A stretch of 64,000 nt of DNA from Flavobacterium reichenbachii (GTDB lineage: Bacteria; Bacteroidota; Bacteroidia; Flavobacteriales; Flavobacteriaceae), in NCBI RefSeq assembly GCF_002217435.1, contig NZ_MUHF01000024.1:45813-109812 (forward strand). The letters are read 5' to 3'. Position numbers and translations under genes: made by a program. The notes under the pieces were generated by a model. That model did not search any database and had not been told where the DNA came from. It worked only from the letters and a program-made list of their open reading frames with translations. Each line of letters opens with the position of its first letter. Position 1 is the first letter of the stretch. Of this stretch, positions 51,377-60,033 are shown in pieces.

Positions 51377-51934
51377 ATGAAAAAGATTTTCATTTTGTTC
51401 TTGTTTACAAATATTTTGACAGCTCAGATTTCTAATGTCGTTAGAAATAAAGACAGCTATACACAGGAAGTTTTTCCTTATAAAGGAGTAAGGGCAATTC
51501 AAATAGATGAAGTAAGCTCAGTTGGAAATGAAGATAATGTTTTTATTTTTTCTAAAATTGAAAAAAATGCCATTCCAGATAAAATGTATTTTCAAAGATT
51601 TACAAAAACCAATGGTAAATGGGTGGTAAAATCTATTTTAGAAGTAAATCATAACGGAATTATTTCGGCTTGGGGAAGCAGAAAAGCTTTTTGGGATTGC
51701 AATAAGGACAAAAGTATTGATGGTCTTTTTATTTACGGACTTTATGATGCAGATTTTAAACAACAGTCAGTTCATTTGATTTTTTCGCAAAAAGATCAAT
51801 TTTACACCATAGAATCCAGTCTTTCAGATGATTTTAAAACAGATAAATTCTCTGATAATTTTAAATCTTTGGATGCGGAATCTAAAAAACAGGTTTTAGA
51901 GTATTGGAATAAATTAGACAAAAAAGACAAGTAA
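51377..51934 (+). CDS. Secreted protein of unknown function
   Basis: A 185-residue product with a signal peptide (about residues 1-16, ending TAQ) and a beta-rich body with many Asp and Lys. No family or motif recognised. It has an ATG start (MKKIFILFLFTNIL), 71 bases after thrA, with no terminator seen between, so read-through from thrA cannot be excluded. Confidence 0.65.
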   Translation: MKKIFILFLFTNILTAQISNVVRNKDSYTQEVFPYKGVRAIQIDEVSSVGNEDNVFIFSKIEKNAIPDKMYFQRFTKTNGKWVVKSILEVNHNGIISAWGSRKAFWDCNKDKSIDGLFIYGLYDADFKQQSVHLIFSQKDQFYTIESSLSDDFKTDKFSDNFKSLDAESKKQVLEYWNKLDKKDK

Positions 51935-52028
51935 ATAAATACTTCTGTTGTAGAGGGTAATATTAAAATTTAATACGATTAATAATTTTTTAAAAAGAGG
52001 ATGTGTAGGTTTATTCCTGCTACCATTT

Positions 52029-52577
52029 TTGCTAATTGGTTTAGGAATACTATCTTATAGCTTGTGTAATCTCTATAAAACAGAGCAAGCTAACAGTTGG
52101 ATACAGATTCCTGCTTACGTAGAAAAAATAGATCTTGATATACATACAAATGACGAAACAACCACGTATGAAGTTCTTGTTACCTATTCGTATAAAATAA
52201 AGGGGAAAAAGTATTTAGGAAATAGAATTTTCTTTGGATATAGCGGCAGTAATATCGAAAATCATGAAGCGCTTTATGCTAAATTAAAAAACAGCAGAAA
52301 AATCATGATTTATGTAAATCCAAATAAAAATCAGGAAGCCGTTATAGTTCCGGGTATAAACTATCCGATTATTTGGTTGTTGATTTTTGCTGTGTTTTGG
52401 ATTTCTTTTTTTGGAATATTCAGCCTTCCTCTTTTTATAAAGGATGTTCATAATAATCCAAGATTTTCATATAAAAAAACAGCTTTAGTATTAGGATTTA
52501 TTTGTGTGGTTAGTTTTATTGTTTTATTGAGCGGCTGGCTGCATTTCGGTATAGAAAATAAAATCAATGTTTTATAA
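52029..52577 (+). CDS. DUF3592-like membrane protein, start uncertain
   Basis: A 182-residue frame from a TTG, with a first hydrophobic stretch, a periplasmic domain (YVEKIDLDIHTNDETTTYEVLVTYSYKIKG is DUF3592-like) and two membrane helices near the end. The open frame continues upstream to a TAG at 51951, adding NNFLKRGCVGLFLLPFLLIG, which completes the first membrane helix, but no ATG, GTG or TTG lies there. The real start may be a rare ATT or ATA codon near 51960-51978, or the original ATG has been lost. Confidence 0.6.
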   Translation: MLIGLGILSYSLCNLYKTEQANSWIQIPAYVEKIDLDIHTNDETTTYEVLVTYSYKIKGKKYLGNRIFFGYSGSNIENHEALYAKLKNSRKIMIYVNPNKNQEAVIVPGINYPIIWLLIFAVFWISFFGIFSLPLFIKDVHNNPRFSYKKTALVLGFICVVSFIVLLSGWLHFGIENKINVL

Positions 52578-52622
52578 TTAAAAAAAACATTGATTCAAAC
52601 AGAATAAAAAAAGAAAAATAAC

Positions 52623-53048
52623 ATGAAAGTAACTTTAAACAGAGTAAACGACGCTTTTCATTTTAAGGTAAAAAATGAACGCGGCCATATAGTTGACGTT
52701 GACAGCAGAGCCGAATTTGGCGGCAGCGACTTAGGTGCAAGTCCGATGGAATTAGTATTAATGGGAGTTGCCGGGTGCAGTGCAATTGATATGATTTCTA
52801 TTTTGAAAAAGCAGCGTCAGGAAATTACATCTTTTAATGCTGAGGTTGAAGGTACCCGCGTGCAGATTGAAGAAGCCAAACCTTTTAAGGAAATTGATGT
52901 GGTTTTTTATTTAGAAGGGGATATTAATCCAGAAAAAGCACAGCGTGCCGCACAGCTTTCTTTTGAGAAATACTGTTCAGTAGCAAAAACGGTAGAACCA
53001 ACAGCAACAATCAAATACAAAGTTGTTTTAAACAACGAAGCTTTATAA
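52623..53048 (+). CDS. OsmC family protein
   Basis: A 141-residue OsmC/Ohr-fold protein. It keeps the paired reactive cysteines: one in VAGCSAIDMISILKK near residue 56 and one in FEKYCSVAKTV near residue 119. Family members detoxify organic hydroperoxides or act as thiol-dependent hydrolases. It lies upstream of metZ in the same direction, suggesting a link with sulfur metabolism; the exact substrate is unknown. Confidence 0.9.
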   Translation: MKVTLNRVNDAFHFKVKNERGHIVDVDSRAEFGGSDLGASPMELVLMGVAGCSAIDMISILKKQRQEITSFNAEVEGTRVQIEEAKPFKEIDVVFYLEGDINPEKAQRAAQLSFEKYCSVAKTVEPTATIKYKVVLNNEAL

Positions 53049-53149
53049 ATTAGATAATTAGTCAATTAGATAATTAGAAAATGCTCAGATTGAGTGAAAG
53101 ATTATACTCGTTTTAGTTTTAGATTTTAGTTTTATTTTTTTCTTATGGC

Positions 53150-53183
53150 AAAACTTGAAACTTTGAACCTGAAACTTTAAACC
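53150..53183 (+). repeat. Intercistronic repeat, osmC-metZ copy
   Basis: CTTGAAACTTTGAACCTGAA and continuation, placed 20 bases upstream of the metZ ATG. Same family and orientation as the copies at 21129, 59068 and 60111. Confidence 0.6.
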
Positions 53184-53202
53184 AAAAAAAAATAACAACA
53201 CA

Positions 53203-54375
53203 ATGAATACAGAAGAATTTGGTTTTGAAACACAAGCCATTAGAACACAATTAGAAAGATCGCAATATTTAGAACATTCGGTGCCTTTGTACCTGTCATC
53301 AAGCTTTGTATTTGAAGATGCCGAAGACATGAGAGCTTCTTTTACAGAAGAAAAAGAAAGAAACATTTACAGCCGTTTCAGCAATCCAAATACAACAGAA
53401 TTTGTAGATAAAATCTGCAAAATGGAAGGTGCAGAATCAGGTTATGCTTTTGCAACAGGAATGGCCGCAGTATATTCTACTTTTGCTGCGTTATTAAATT
53501 CGGGAGATCACATTGTATCTGCGAGCAGTGTTTTTGGTTCTACTCACGCTTTGTTTATGACATATTTTCCAAAATGGAACATCGAAACTTCCTATTTTGA
53601 GATTAATAAGCCGGAAACAATCGAAAGTTTTATCAAACCAAACACTAAAATATTATATGCAGAATCTCCAACAAATCCGGGTGTAGATGTAATTGATCTG
53701 CAATTATTGGGAGATATTGCAAAAAAACACAACTTAATATTAGTAATCGATAACTGTTTTGCAACACCTTATTTACAGCAGCCAATTAAATTTGGAGCAC
53801 ATTTGGTGATACATTCTGCAACCAAACTAATCGACGGACAAGGTCGTGTTTTAGGCGGAGTTACTGTTGGAAATGAAGATTTAATAAGACAGATTTATTT
53901 ATTTTCTAGAAATACAGGTCCGGCTTTGTCACCATTTAATGCTTGGGTTTTGTCTAAAAGTTTAGAAACATTAGCAGTCCGTGTAGACAGACACTGCGAA
54001 AATGCTCTAAAAGTAGCTGAATTCTTAGAAAGTCATCCAAACGTAAACAGTGTAAAATATCCGTTCTTAAAATCGCACCCGCAATATGAGATTGCTAAAA
54101 AGCAAATGAAAGCTGGCGGTAATATTATTGCATTTGAAATTAAAGGCGGTATTGAAGCGGGTAGAAAATTTCTGGACGCAATACAGCTTTGTTCATTATC
54201 AGCAAATATTGGAGATACAAGAACAATCGTAACACACCCGGCATCTACAACACATAGTAAATTATCTGAAGAGGATCAATTGGCAGTTGGAATCACGCAA
54301 GGTTTGGTTCGTGTTTCTGTAGGTTTAGAAACAGTAGAAGATGTAATTGCAGATTTGAAGCAGGCACTGGATTAA
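53203..54375 (+). CDS. metZ: Trans-sulfuration PLP enzyme, O-succinyl/acetylhomoserine sulfhydrylase-like
   Basis: Cys/Met-metabolism PLP-dependent enzyme of 390 residues. It has YSRFSNPNTTEFVDKICKMEGAE near residue 62, AESPTNPGVDVID near residue 153 and the PLP lysine in VIHSATKLIDGQGRVLGGVT near residue 206. The sequence is closest to MetZ-type sulfhydrylases, though cystathionine gamma-synthase or beta-lyase activity cannot be excluded. It is the second such enzyme in the region after metY, so one may work on sulfide and the other on cysteine or cystathionine. Confidence 0.83.
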   Translation: MNTEEFGFETQAIRTQLERSQYLEHSVPLYLSSSFVFEDAEDMRASFTEEKERNIYSRFSNPNTTEFVDKICKMEGAESGYAFATGMAAVYSTFAALLNSGDHIVSASSVFGSTHALFMTYFPKWNIETSYFEINKPETIESFIKPNTKILYAESPTNPGVDVIDLQLLGDIAKKHNLILVIDNCFATPYLQQPIKFGAHLVIHSATKLIDGQGRVLGGVTVGNEDLIRQIYLFSRNTGPALSPFNAWVLSKSLETLAVRVDRHCENALKVAEFLESHPNVNSVKYPFLKSHPQYEIAKKQMKAGGNIIAFEIKGGIEAGRKFLDAIQLCSLSANIGDTRTIVTHPASTTHSKLSEEDQLAVGITQGLVRVSVGLETVEDVIADLKQALD

Positions 54376-54395
54376 TCTATCATAATAAAAATTTT

Positions 54396-54423
54396 AAAGG
54401 GCTATTTGTTAATAGCCCTTTTT
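54396..54423 (+). terminator. Intrinsic terminator of metZ
   Basis: AAAGGGCTATT and AATAGCCCTTT around TTGT-like loop bases, followed by TTG and T-rich sequence, 20 bases after metZ. Confidence 0.8.
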
Positions 54424-54443
54424 GTATTTTAAAACCTTAATTT

Positions 54444-54959
54444 ATGCCAAAGCCAAGATTACTTATTTTGTCAGATTTATTTGGAGGTGAAAATCCAGAA
54501 TGGATACAGCCTTACAAAGACATATTAAAGTCAAATTTTGATATTCAATATTACGACGTCATTCAATTAGCAGGTATTTTACCTGATTCTGATGAAACAA
54601 GTATTCATAATCAATTTTTAAATGGCGGAATGGCTAAAGCGGTAGAAAATCTGCTTCAATTAGAAACTAATGAAGTGATTATTTTAGGCTTTAGTATTGG
54701 AGGAACAATTGCCTGGAAAGCTTCACTAAAAGGCTTAAATGTGTCCCAATTAATTGCCGTTTCGTCAACAAGATTACGTTTTGAAAATGAAGTTCCAAAT
54801 TGCAAAATCAAATTGTACTTTGGAGAAAAAGATTTAAATAAACCAGACTCAAAATGGTTTTCAGACTTAAAAATATTAAGTGAAATTTTAGAAAATGAAA
54901 GTCATCAGCTGTACTTACAGCAAAAGAATGCTTTTGAAATTTGTAATAATTTAAAGTAG
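54444..54959 (+). CDS. Small alpha/beta-hydrolase-like protein
   Basis: A 171-residue protein with an alpha/beta-hydrolase core reduced in size. The nucleophile elbow is GFSIGGTIAWKA near residue 85, and a later LYFGEKDLNKPDSKWF near residue 121 suits the acid position. A final His in ESHQLYLQQ may complete the triad. Substrate unknown. It follows the metZ terminator and is probably independent. Confidence 0.75.
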   Translation: MPKPRLLILSDLFGGENPEWIQPYKDILKSNFDIQYYDVIQLAGILPDSDETSIHNQFLNGGMAKAVENLLQLETNEVIILGFSIGGTIAWKASLKGLNVSQLIAVSSTRLRFENEVPNCKIKLYFGEKDLNKPDSKWFSDLKILSEILENESHQLYLQQKNAFEICNNLK

Positions 54960-55045
54960 AATTTTCTTCTTTTTTGTAATTCTTTTACCAAAAAGTATAT
55001 TTTTGTTACACAGCAGTTAGAAATAGTTGTAACTATAAAAAAAAT

Positions 55046-55558
55046 ATGCACATGAGTAACTCTACTTATATTCTTGACGAAACTTTGCTGGCTTCAAACG
55101 GGCAAAGATTTCTTAATTACATTTTAGATACCATCATTATTATTGCATTAGTATTTTTATTAAGTATCCTTTTGGCTCTGGCAGCAATTCTTTTAGGATT
55201 TAAAGGTGTATTAATCTGGATGGGAAATGTTGGCAATTTAGAAGAAAGATTAATTTTTGTTGTTATTGCAATATTTTATTATGCATTTGCCGAAGGTTTA
55301 TTTAGCAGATCTTTAGGCAAACTAATTACAGGTACAATCGTAGTAGATGAAAATGGCAAAAAACCTTCTTTTGGTACTATTTTTAAAAGAAGTTTGTGCA
55401 GAGCAATTCCTTTTGATGCACTTTCTTTTTTAGGAAGCTCAGGAATAGGCTGGCATGATTCTATTTCGGATACCTATGTTGTAAATAAAAAGGCTTTGGA
55501 TGAAGAAGTAAAAAACTTTTATGAATTTAACCTAATTGGGGTTCAGGAAACAGAATAA
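55046..55558 (+). CDS. RDD family membrane protein
   Basis: A 170-residue membrane protein with the RDD layout: first helix after RFLNYILDTIIIIALVF, a second hydrophobic stretch near residues 70-90, and the conserved SRSLGKLITGTIVVDENGKKPSFGTIFKRSLCRAIPF that follows. RDD proteins have unknown or transport-related roles. An ATG at 55046 and a second at 55052 (MSNSTYIL) are both possible starts. Confidence 0.85.
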   Translation: MHMSNSTYILDETLLASNGQRFLNYILDTIIIIALVFLLSILLALAAILLGFKGVLIWMGNVGNLEERLIFVVIAIFYYAFAEGLFSRSLGKLITGTIVVDENGKKPSFGTIFKRSLCRAIPFDALSFLGSSGIGWHDSISDTYVVNKKALDEEVKNFYEFNLIGVQETE

Positions 55559-55624
55559 TACTAAACATTTCGATCTTTATTTCCTTGTAAATGTGCATTA
55601 ATGATCCAAATTAATTTAAACTAT

Positions 55625-55649
55625 ACTAATTTAGTAGAATATAAGTTTG
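55625..55649 (+). promoter_or_regulatory. Possible Rrf2 promoter with inverted repeat
   Basis: ACTAATTTAGTAG contains an ACTAA/TTAGT inverted repeat and lies directly upstream of TAAGTTTG (55642-55649), an exact TAnnTTTG. A second candidate -7, TATTTTTG, is at 55678-55685. An autoregulatory operator is possible. Evidence is motif only. Confidence 0.35.
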
Positions 55650-55771
55650 AATCTGTTATATTCTCATTTAAAAAGATTATTTTTGTTGCAGAAAATATGC
55701 TTGTTGTTAGTTTTAGTTTCTCTTGAAAATTATCAAAACTAGAATTTACAATTACAATCTAAAATATAAAA

Positions 55772-56182
55772 ATGCTTTCAAAGAAAACAAAATACGGAAT
55801 TAAAGCTCTTACATATTTAGCCAGGAGAGATAATAACGAACCTGTACAAATTGCAGAAATTGCCAAAAGCGAACATATTTCTATTAAGTTTTTAGAAAGT
55901 ATTTTATTGCTGCTGAGAAATTCAGGATTTCTTGGAGCCAAAAAAGGAAAAGGCGGAGGTTATTACCTTATAAAAGATCCAAAAGACATTAGTATGGCCA
56001 AAGTTTACAGGATTTTAGAAGGTCCGATCGCTTTGCTTCCTTGTGCAAGTCATAATTTCTACGAAAGATGCGATGACTGCGATGATGAATCTACCTGCGC
56101 TGCAAGACGCTTAATGACAGAAGTTAGAGATAATACACTTAAAATATTAGAAAGCAATTCTTTGGCAGATATTGCGTTTTAG
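55772..56182 (+). CDS. Rrf2 family transcriptional regulator with four-cysteine motif
   Basis: Winged-helix Rrf2 regulator of 136 residues: MLSKKTKYGIKALTYLA, recognition region EIAKSEHISIKFLESILLLLRNSG, wing GAKKGKGGGYYL, and a cysteine cluster CASHNFYERCDDCDDESTC near residues 90-108. The pattern C-x8-C-x2-C-x5-C could bind an Fe-S cluster. Relatives include CymR (cysteine) and IscR (Fe-S). Its place between the methionine genes and the sulfate-assimilation operon makes it the natural candidate regulator of the cys genes. Confidence 0.88.
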   Translation: MLSKKTKYGIKALTYLARRDNNEPVQIAEIAKSEHISIKFLESILLLLRNSGFLGAKKGKGGGYYLIKDPKDISMAKVYRILEGPIALLPCASHNFYERCDDCDDESTCAARRLMTEVRDNTLKILESNSLADIAF

Positions 56183-56202
56183 TAATTTAATTTAAATTTA
56201 TA

Positions 56203-56242
56203 AAAAAAGACCATTTCTCAAGAATTTGAAATGGTCTTTTTT
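56203..56242. terminator. Bidirectional intrinsic terminator
   Basis: AAAAAAGACCATTTC and GAAATGGTCTTTTTT form a perfect 15-base stem between the convergent Rrf2 and TSUP genes. Confidence 0.87.
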
Positions 56243-56260
56243 TATTATGTTTTAGTGTGA

Positions 56261-57043
56261 TTAAAATATCAATTTAAATCCAGCCAGAAAAAGCATAACA
56301 GCGATTGCAATTCTCAGAAATTGATCAGGAATTTTTCCGCTTAGCATACTTCCTATAAAAATTCCCGGCAGCGATCCTAATAACAATTGTCCTAATAGAA
56401 CTAAATCTAAGTTTCCCATAGAAGCGTGCCCAATTCCTGCAACAAGTGTTAATGGAACCGCGTGTGCAATTTCTGTTCCAACTAAACGGGGCGTTGGCAA
56501 AAGCGGATAAAGGAAAAACAAAGTAACAGTTCCTAATGCTCCAGCTCCTATAGAAGTTAAAGTTACAGTTGCACCAAGTAAAACTCCAATTCCAATAGTA
56601 AGCATGTTTTGAGTAGTGCTTTCGGTATGAAATTTATCACCTGCATGTTTTTGCGAGAATTTTAAAATTTTATTTTTAAATATAATAGCAATTGAAGTAA
56701 ATAGCAATGCCCAGCCCAAACTGTACTTTATTACATGATTTATAGTCTCAATATCAGTTTTGATGCTGTTAAGAATCCATAATGTGAATAAAGCTGCGGG
56801 AACACTGCCTAAGGTTAACCAACCCGTGATTTTCCAGTTTATATTGCCTTTTTTATGATGTACAAAAACGCCGCCCATTTTGGTAAATGCCGCATATAAT
56901 AAATCTGTTCCTACTGCTGTAGTTGGAGAAATTCCAAAATATAATAAAATGGGAGTCATTAAGGAGCCTCCGCCAACACCTGTCAGTCCAACCACAAATC
57001 CTACTACTAAACCTGCGATTACAAGACCTATCTGAAAATCCAT
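56261..57043 (-). CDS. Sulfite exporter TauE/SafE (TSUP) family protein
   Basis: A 260-residue membrane protein with eight or so helices and the two TSUP half-repeats: GLTGVGGGSLMTPILLYFGISPTTAVGTDLLYAAFTK near residue 20 and GVLLGATVTLTSIGAGALGTV near residue 152. TSUP proteins carry sulfur oxyanions or organosulfonates. It lies in the sulfur cluster but is convergent with the regulator gene and divergent from the second TSUP gene. The transported compound and direction are inferred only. Confidence 0.88.
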   Translation of the reverse strand: MDFQIGLVIAGLVVGFVVGLTGVGGGSLMTPILLYFGISPTTAVGTDLLYAAFTKMGGVFVHHKKGNINWKITGWLTLGSVPAALFTLWILNSIKTDIETINHVIKYSLGWALLFTSIAIIFKNKILKFSQKHAGDKFHTESTTQNMLTIGIGVLLGATVTLTSIGAGALGTVTLFFLYPLLPTPRLVGTEIAHAVPLTLVAGIGHASMGNLDLVLLGQLLLGSLPGIFIGSMLSGKIPDQFLRIAIAVMLFLAGFKLIF

Positions 57044-57270
57044 ATAAAAAATTTGAGTAAAAATACAACAATTTTATAATTATCCTATAGATATGGTAGA
57101 GATTAAAATATTTAGTAAAAATGCAATAATTTTTGATTTGATGATTTAAAAAATGAATATATAACAATAAAACCTTCTGTACGCCTCTATAAATTAATTT
57201 GATTACAGTCAAAGAAAATTTAGGCGTTTAATTGATAGATAACTAGACGCTTAAAAAATAAAAATAATGT

Positions 57271-57300
57271 TTTGATTTGTAGAAATAAGTAGTATTTTTG
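57271..57300 (+). promoter_or_regulatory. Promoter of the TSUP-cys operon
   Basis: TTTG (57271-57274), 18-base spacer, TATTTTTG (57293-57300). Both elements match the consensus. Transcription should begin around 57306. Confidence 0.7.
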
Positions 57301-57309
57301 CAAAGTAAT

Positions 57310-57333
57310 CTATTAGTCCGATAGGGTAATAGG
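57310..57333 (+). promoter_or_regulatory. Probable operator overlapping the cys-operon start site
   Basis: CTATTA and TAATAG are inverted repeats 11 bases apart, with CCGATAGGG between them, just downstream of the -7 element and before the TSUP ATG at 57340. A protein bound here would block transcription. A partly similar CTATAGGATAA lies upstream of the other TSUP gene (minus strand, about 57086-57096). The nearby Rrf2 regulator is the obvious candidate; this is inference. Confidence 0.45.
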
Positions 57334-57339
57334 TTTTAA

Positions 57340-58245
57340 ATGAATAAAATTTTAAATATGGAAAAAGAACTGAAAATAAATACTGCTGATTCTTTGAAAG
57401 AAAAGCTTTGGATCGGGATTCCGGTTGTTTTACTAATAGGTTTATTATCTGTATTAATATATAATCATCACGCTGAATTTTCGTGGAATGGATTTGTAGA
57501 AGGATTTAATGAAGAATTTTTAGTGTTTTTTGCCATTGGAGTTTTTGCTCAATTGGTCGATGGAACATTAGGAATGGGGTATGGCGCAACTTCTACTTCA
57601 TTTTTATTGGCTTACGGAGTTCCGCCCGTTGTAAGCAGTACGGCAGTACACGTTTCAGAAATGTTTACGACAGGAGCATCGGCGCTTTCGCATCATCGAT
57701 TTGGGAATATCAATAAAAAACTGGTAAAACATCTCTTGATTCCGGGAGTTTTAGGTTCTATTACAGGAGCTTATTTATTGTCAGATGTTATAAATGGAGA
57801 TATAATTAAGCCTTTTATTGCGGTTTACATGATTATTTTGGCAGTTATTATTATCAGAAAAGCACTGAAAAAAAGCATCGTTAAAAAGAAAACTAAAAAA
57901 CTAGGTGTTTTAGCTGTTTTTGGAGGTTTTATGGATTCTGTCGGAGGCGGCGGATGGGGACCAATTGTAACTTCAACATTATTAGGAAGAGGAAGAAATC
58001 CAAGATATACAATCGGTTCTGTAAATGCTGCAGAATTTGCTATTTCATTTGCAAGCGGTATAACATTTATGCTTTTTGGAGGAATCCACGGCTGGCAAGT
58101 AATCATCGGATTGATTTTAGGAGGAGTAATCGCAGCGCCGTTAGGAGCTTATTTAGTAAATAAAATCAAAAGAAAACCAATGATGGTTGCGGTTGGAATT
58201 CTAATTATATTATTGAGTTTAAAAACATTATCTAAATTATTATAA
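57340..58245 (+). CDS. TSUP family transporter, first gene of the sulfate-assimilation operon
   Basis: A 301-residue membrane protein with an N-terminal cytoplasmic stretch and about eight helices. TSUP repeats are seen as DGTLGMGYGATSTSFLLAYGVPPVVSSTAVH near residue 79 and GGFMDSVGGGGWGPIVTSTLLGRGRNP near residue 195. It is followed by cysH 25 bases later, so it is likely a sulfate or sulfite transporter for the pathway. A second ATG at 57358 (MEKELKIN) is an alternative start. Confidence 0.88.
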   Translation: MNKILNMEKELKINTADSLKEKLWIGIPVVLLIGLLSVLIYNHHAEFSWNGFVEGFNEEFLVFFAIGVFAQLVDGTLGMGYGATSTSFLLAYGVPPVVSSTAVHVSEMFTTGASALSHHRFGNINKKLVKHLLIPGVLGSITGAYLLSDVINGDIIKPFIAVYMIILAVIIIRKALKKSIVKKKTKKLGVLAVFGGFMDSVGGGGWGPIVTSTLLGRGRNPRYTIGSVNAAEFAISFASGITFMLFGGIHGWQVIIGLILGGVIAAPLGAYLVNKIKRKPMMVAVGILIILLSLKTLSKLL

Positions 58246-58270
58246 TTTTTTAGATAGGGAGAAAGAGAAT

Positions 58271-58981
58271 ATGAGTGCAACAATTATTGAATCATTATTA
58301 GAAAAGACAAATGATTTTTCGTTAGAAGAGACTTTAGTTTTTTTATCAGAAAGATATCCAAATCAGGTTGTTTTTTCAACTTCATTTGGCCAGGAAGATC
58401 AGGTAATTACAGATTTTATCGCAAAAAGTAATACTGATATTACCGTTTTTACATTAGATACAGGAAGATTATTTCAGGAAACATATGATGTTTTTCACAA
58501 AACATTAAAAAAGTATAAAAGACCTATTGAAGTTTATTTTCCAGAAGCAGCTGCAGTGGAAAATTTACTGAAAGAAAAAGGACCAAACAGCTTTTACGAT
58601 TCGGTTGAAAATAGAAAAGAATGCTGTTTTATTCGAAAAGTGGTTCCGTTACGAAAAGCTTTATCAGGAAACGCAGTTTGGATTACGGGTTTAAGAGCAG
58701 AACAATCAGAAAACAGACACGATTTGAATTTATTTGAATATGATGCAAATTTCGAAATCATAAAATTCAATCCATTATTAAAATGGTCTTTAGAAGAAGT
58801 TGAATTGTATTTGCAGGAAAACAATGTACCGCAGAATGCCTTACACAAACAAGGTTTCGTAAGCATAGGATGCGCACCATGTACAAGAGCAATTTTCCCC
58901 GGAGAAGATATAAGAGCCGGAAGATGGTGGTGGGAATCAAGCCATAAAGAATGTGGTTTGCATGGAGCTAAGAAAGAGTAA
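58271..58981 (+). CDS. cysH: Phosphoadenylyl/adenylyl-sulfate reductase
   Basis: Reduces activated sulfate to sulfite. The 236-residue protein has the PP-loop-like SFGQEDQVI near residue 38 and the cysteine pairs ECCFIRK near residue 117 and GCAPCTR near residue 200, which bind a [4Fe-4S] cluster in APS reductases. The C-terminal KECGLH carries the catalytic Cys. The CC/CxxC pattern favours APS (adenylylsulfate) as substrate. This agrees with the absence of an APS kinase domain in the CysN encoded downstream. Confidence 0.93.
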   Translation: MSATIIESLLEKTNDFSLEETLVFLSERYPNQVVFSTSFGQEDQVITDFIAKSNTDITVFTLDTGRLFQETYDVFHKTLKKYKRPIEVYFPEAAAVENLLKEKGPNSFYDSVENRKECCFIRKVVPLRKALSGNAVWITGLRAEQSENRHDLNLFEYDANFEIIKFNPLLKWSLEEVELYLQENNVPQNALHKQGFVSIGCAPCTRAIFPGEDIRAGRWWWESSHKECGLHGAKKE

Positions 58982-59067
58982 GTCTCGACTTGTAGAAGCA
59001 AGAAGCTAGAGACAAGAATATAGAATAAAGAGAATAGAATAAATTGTTGAGAGTGTCAGATCGGGCG

Positions 59068-59100
59068 AAAAACTTGAAACTTTAAACCTGAAACTAAAGC
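59068..59100 (+). repeat. Intercistronic repeat, cysH-cysD copy
   Basis: AACTTGAAACTTTAAACCTG and continuation, about 33 bases upstream of cysD. Same family and orientation as at 21129, 53150 and 60111. Confidence 0.6.
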
Positions 59101-59133
59101 TTTCCACAAACAAAAATATCAAACAAAAAAACA

Positions 59134-60033
59134 ATGAGTTCAGTATTAAAAACAAACGCTTTAGAGAGTGAAGCAATATACATTTTCAGAGAAGTAATTT
59201 CACAGTTTGACAAACCGGTTTTACTTTTTTCTGGGGGAAAAGATTCTATAACATTAGTGCGTTTGGCGCAAAAAGCATTTTTTCCTGCTAAGATTCCGTT
59301 TCCTCTTTTGCACGTTGATACGGGACATAATTTTCCTGAAACAATTGCTTTTAGAGACAAATTAGTAGAAGAATTAGGTTTGGAATTAATCGTTAGAAAT
59401 GTTCAGGATGCTATTGATGAAGGAAAAGTAGTTGAAGAAACCGGAAAATATTCTAGTAGAAACAGCTTGCAGACAACAACACTTTTAGACGCAATTGAAG
59501 AATTTAAGTTTGATGCTTGTATTGGTGGTGCGCGTCGTGATGAAGAAAAAGCAAGAGCTAAAGAACGTATTTTCTCAGTTCGTGATGATTTCGGACAATG
59601 GGACGAGAAAAATCAAAGACCTGAATTATTTGATATTTTAAATGGAAAAATTGAAAATGGACAAAACGTGCGTGTTTTCCCAATTTCAAACTGGACAGAA
59701 TTAGATGTTTGGAGTTATATCGAAAAAGAACACATCGAAATTCCGTCAATTTATTTTTCACATAAAAGAAAAGTTTTTTTGAGAGACGGTTTAATCTGGT
59801 CGCATTCTCCTTATGTATACCAGGAAGAAGACGAACAAATCGAAGAAAGAATTGTTCGCTTCAGAACCGTTGGAGATATGAGTTGTACAGCAGCAGTTGA
59901 ATCGTACGCAGCAACAATCGAAGAAGTTGTAGGCGAAATCAGGGAATCAACTATTTCTGAAAGAGGCGCCAGAATAGACGACAAACGTTCTGAAGCTGCA
60001 ATGGAGAAAAGAAAACAACAGGGTTATTTTTAA
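59134..60033 (+). CDS. cysD: Sulfate adenylyltransferase subunit 2
   Basis: Catalytic subunit of ATP sulfurylase, which activates sulfate to APS. The 299-residue protein has the PP-loop LFSGGKDSITLVRLA near residue 32, HVDTGHNFPETIAFRD near residue 64, GGARRDEEKARAKERIFS near residue 130 and the C-terminal ERGARIDDKRSEAAMEKRKQQGYF region. It works with the GTPase CysN encoded next. Confidence 0.97.
   Translation: MSSVLKTNALESEAIYIFREVISQFDKPVLLFSGGKDSITLVRLAQKAFFPAKIPFPLLHVDTGHNFPETIAFRDKLVEELGLELIVRNVQDAIDEGKVVEETGKYSSRNSLQTTTLLDAIEEFKFDACIGGARRDEEKARAKERIFSVRDDFGQWDEKNQRPELFDILNGKIENGQNVRVFPISNWTELDVWSYIEKEHIEIPSIYFSHKRKVFLRDGLIWSHSPYVYQEEDEQIEERIVRFRTVGDMSCTAAVESYAATIEEVVGEIRESTISERGARIDDKRSEAAMEKRKQQGYF

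Noticed and set aside
53049..53202. Search for a fifth leader peptide upstream of metZ
   Set aside because: No short Met/Cys ORF followed by a terminator is present, only repeat sequence.
57044..57339. Search for a leader peptide or riboswitch upstream of the cys operon
   Set aside because: Only a promoter and an operator-like inverted repeat were found, with no terminator.
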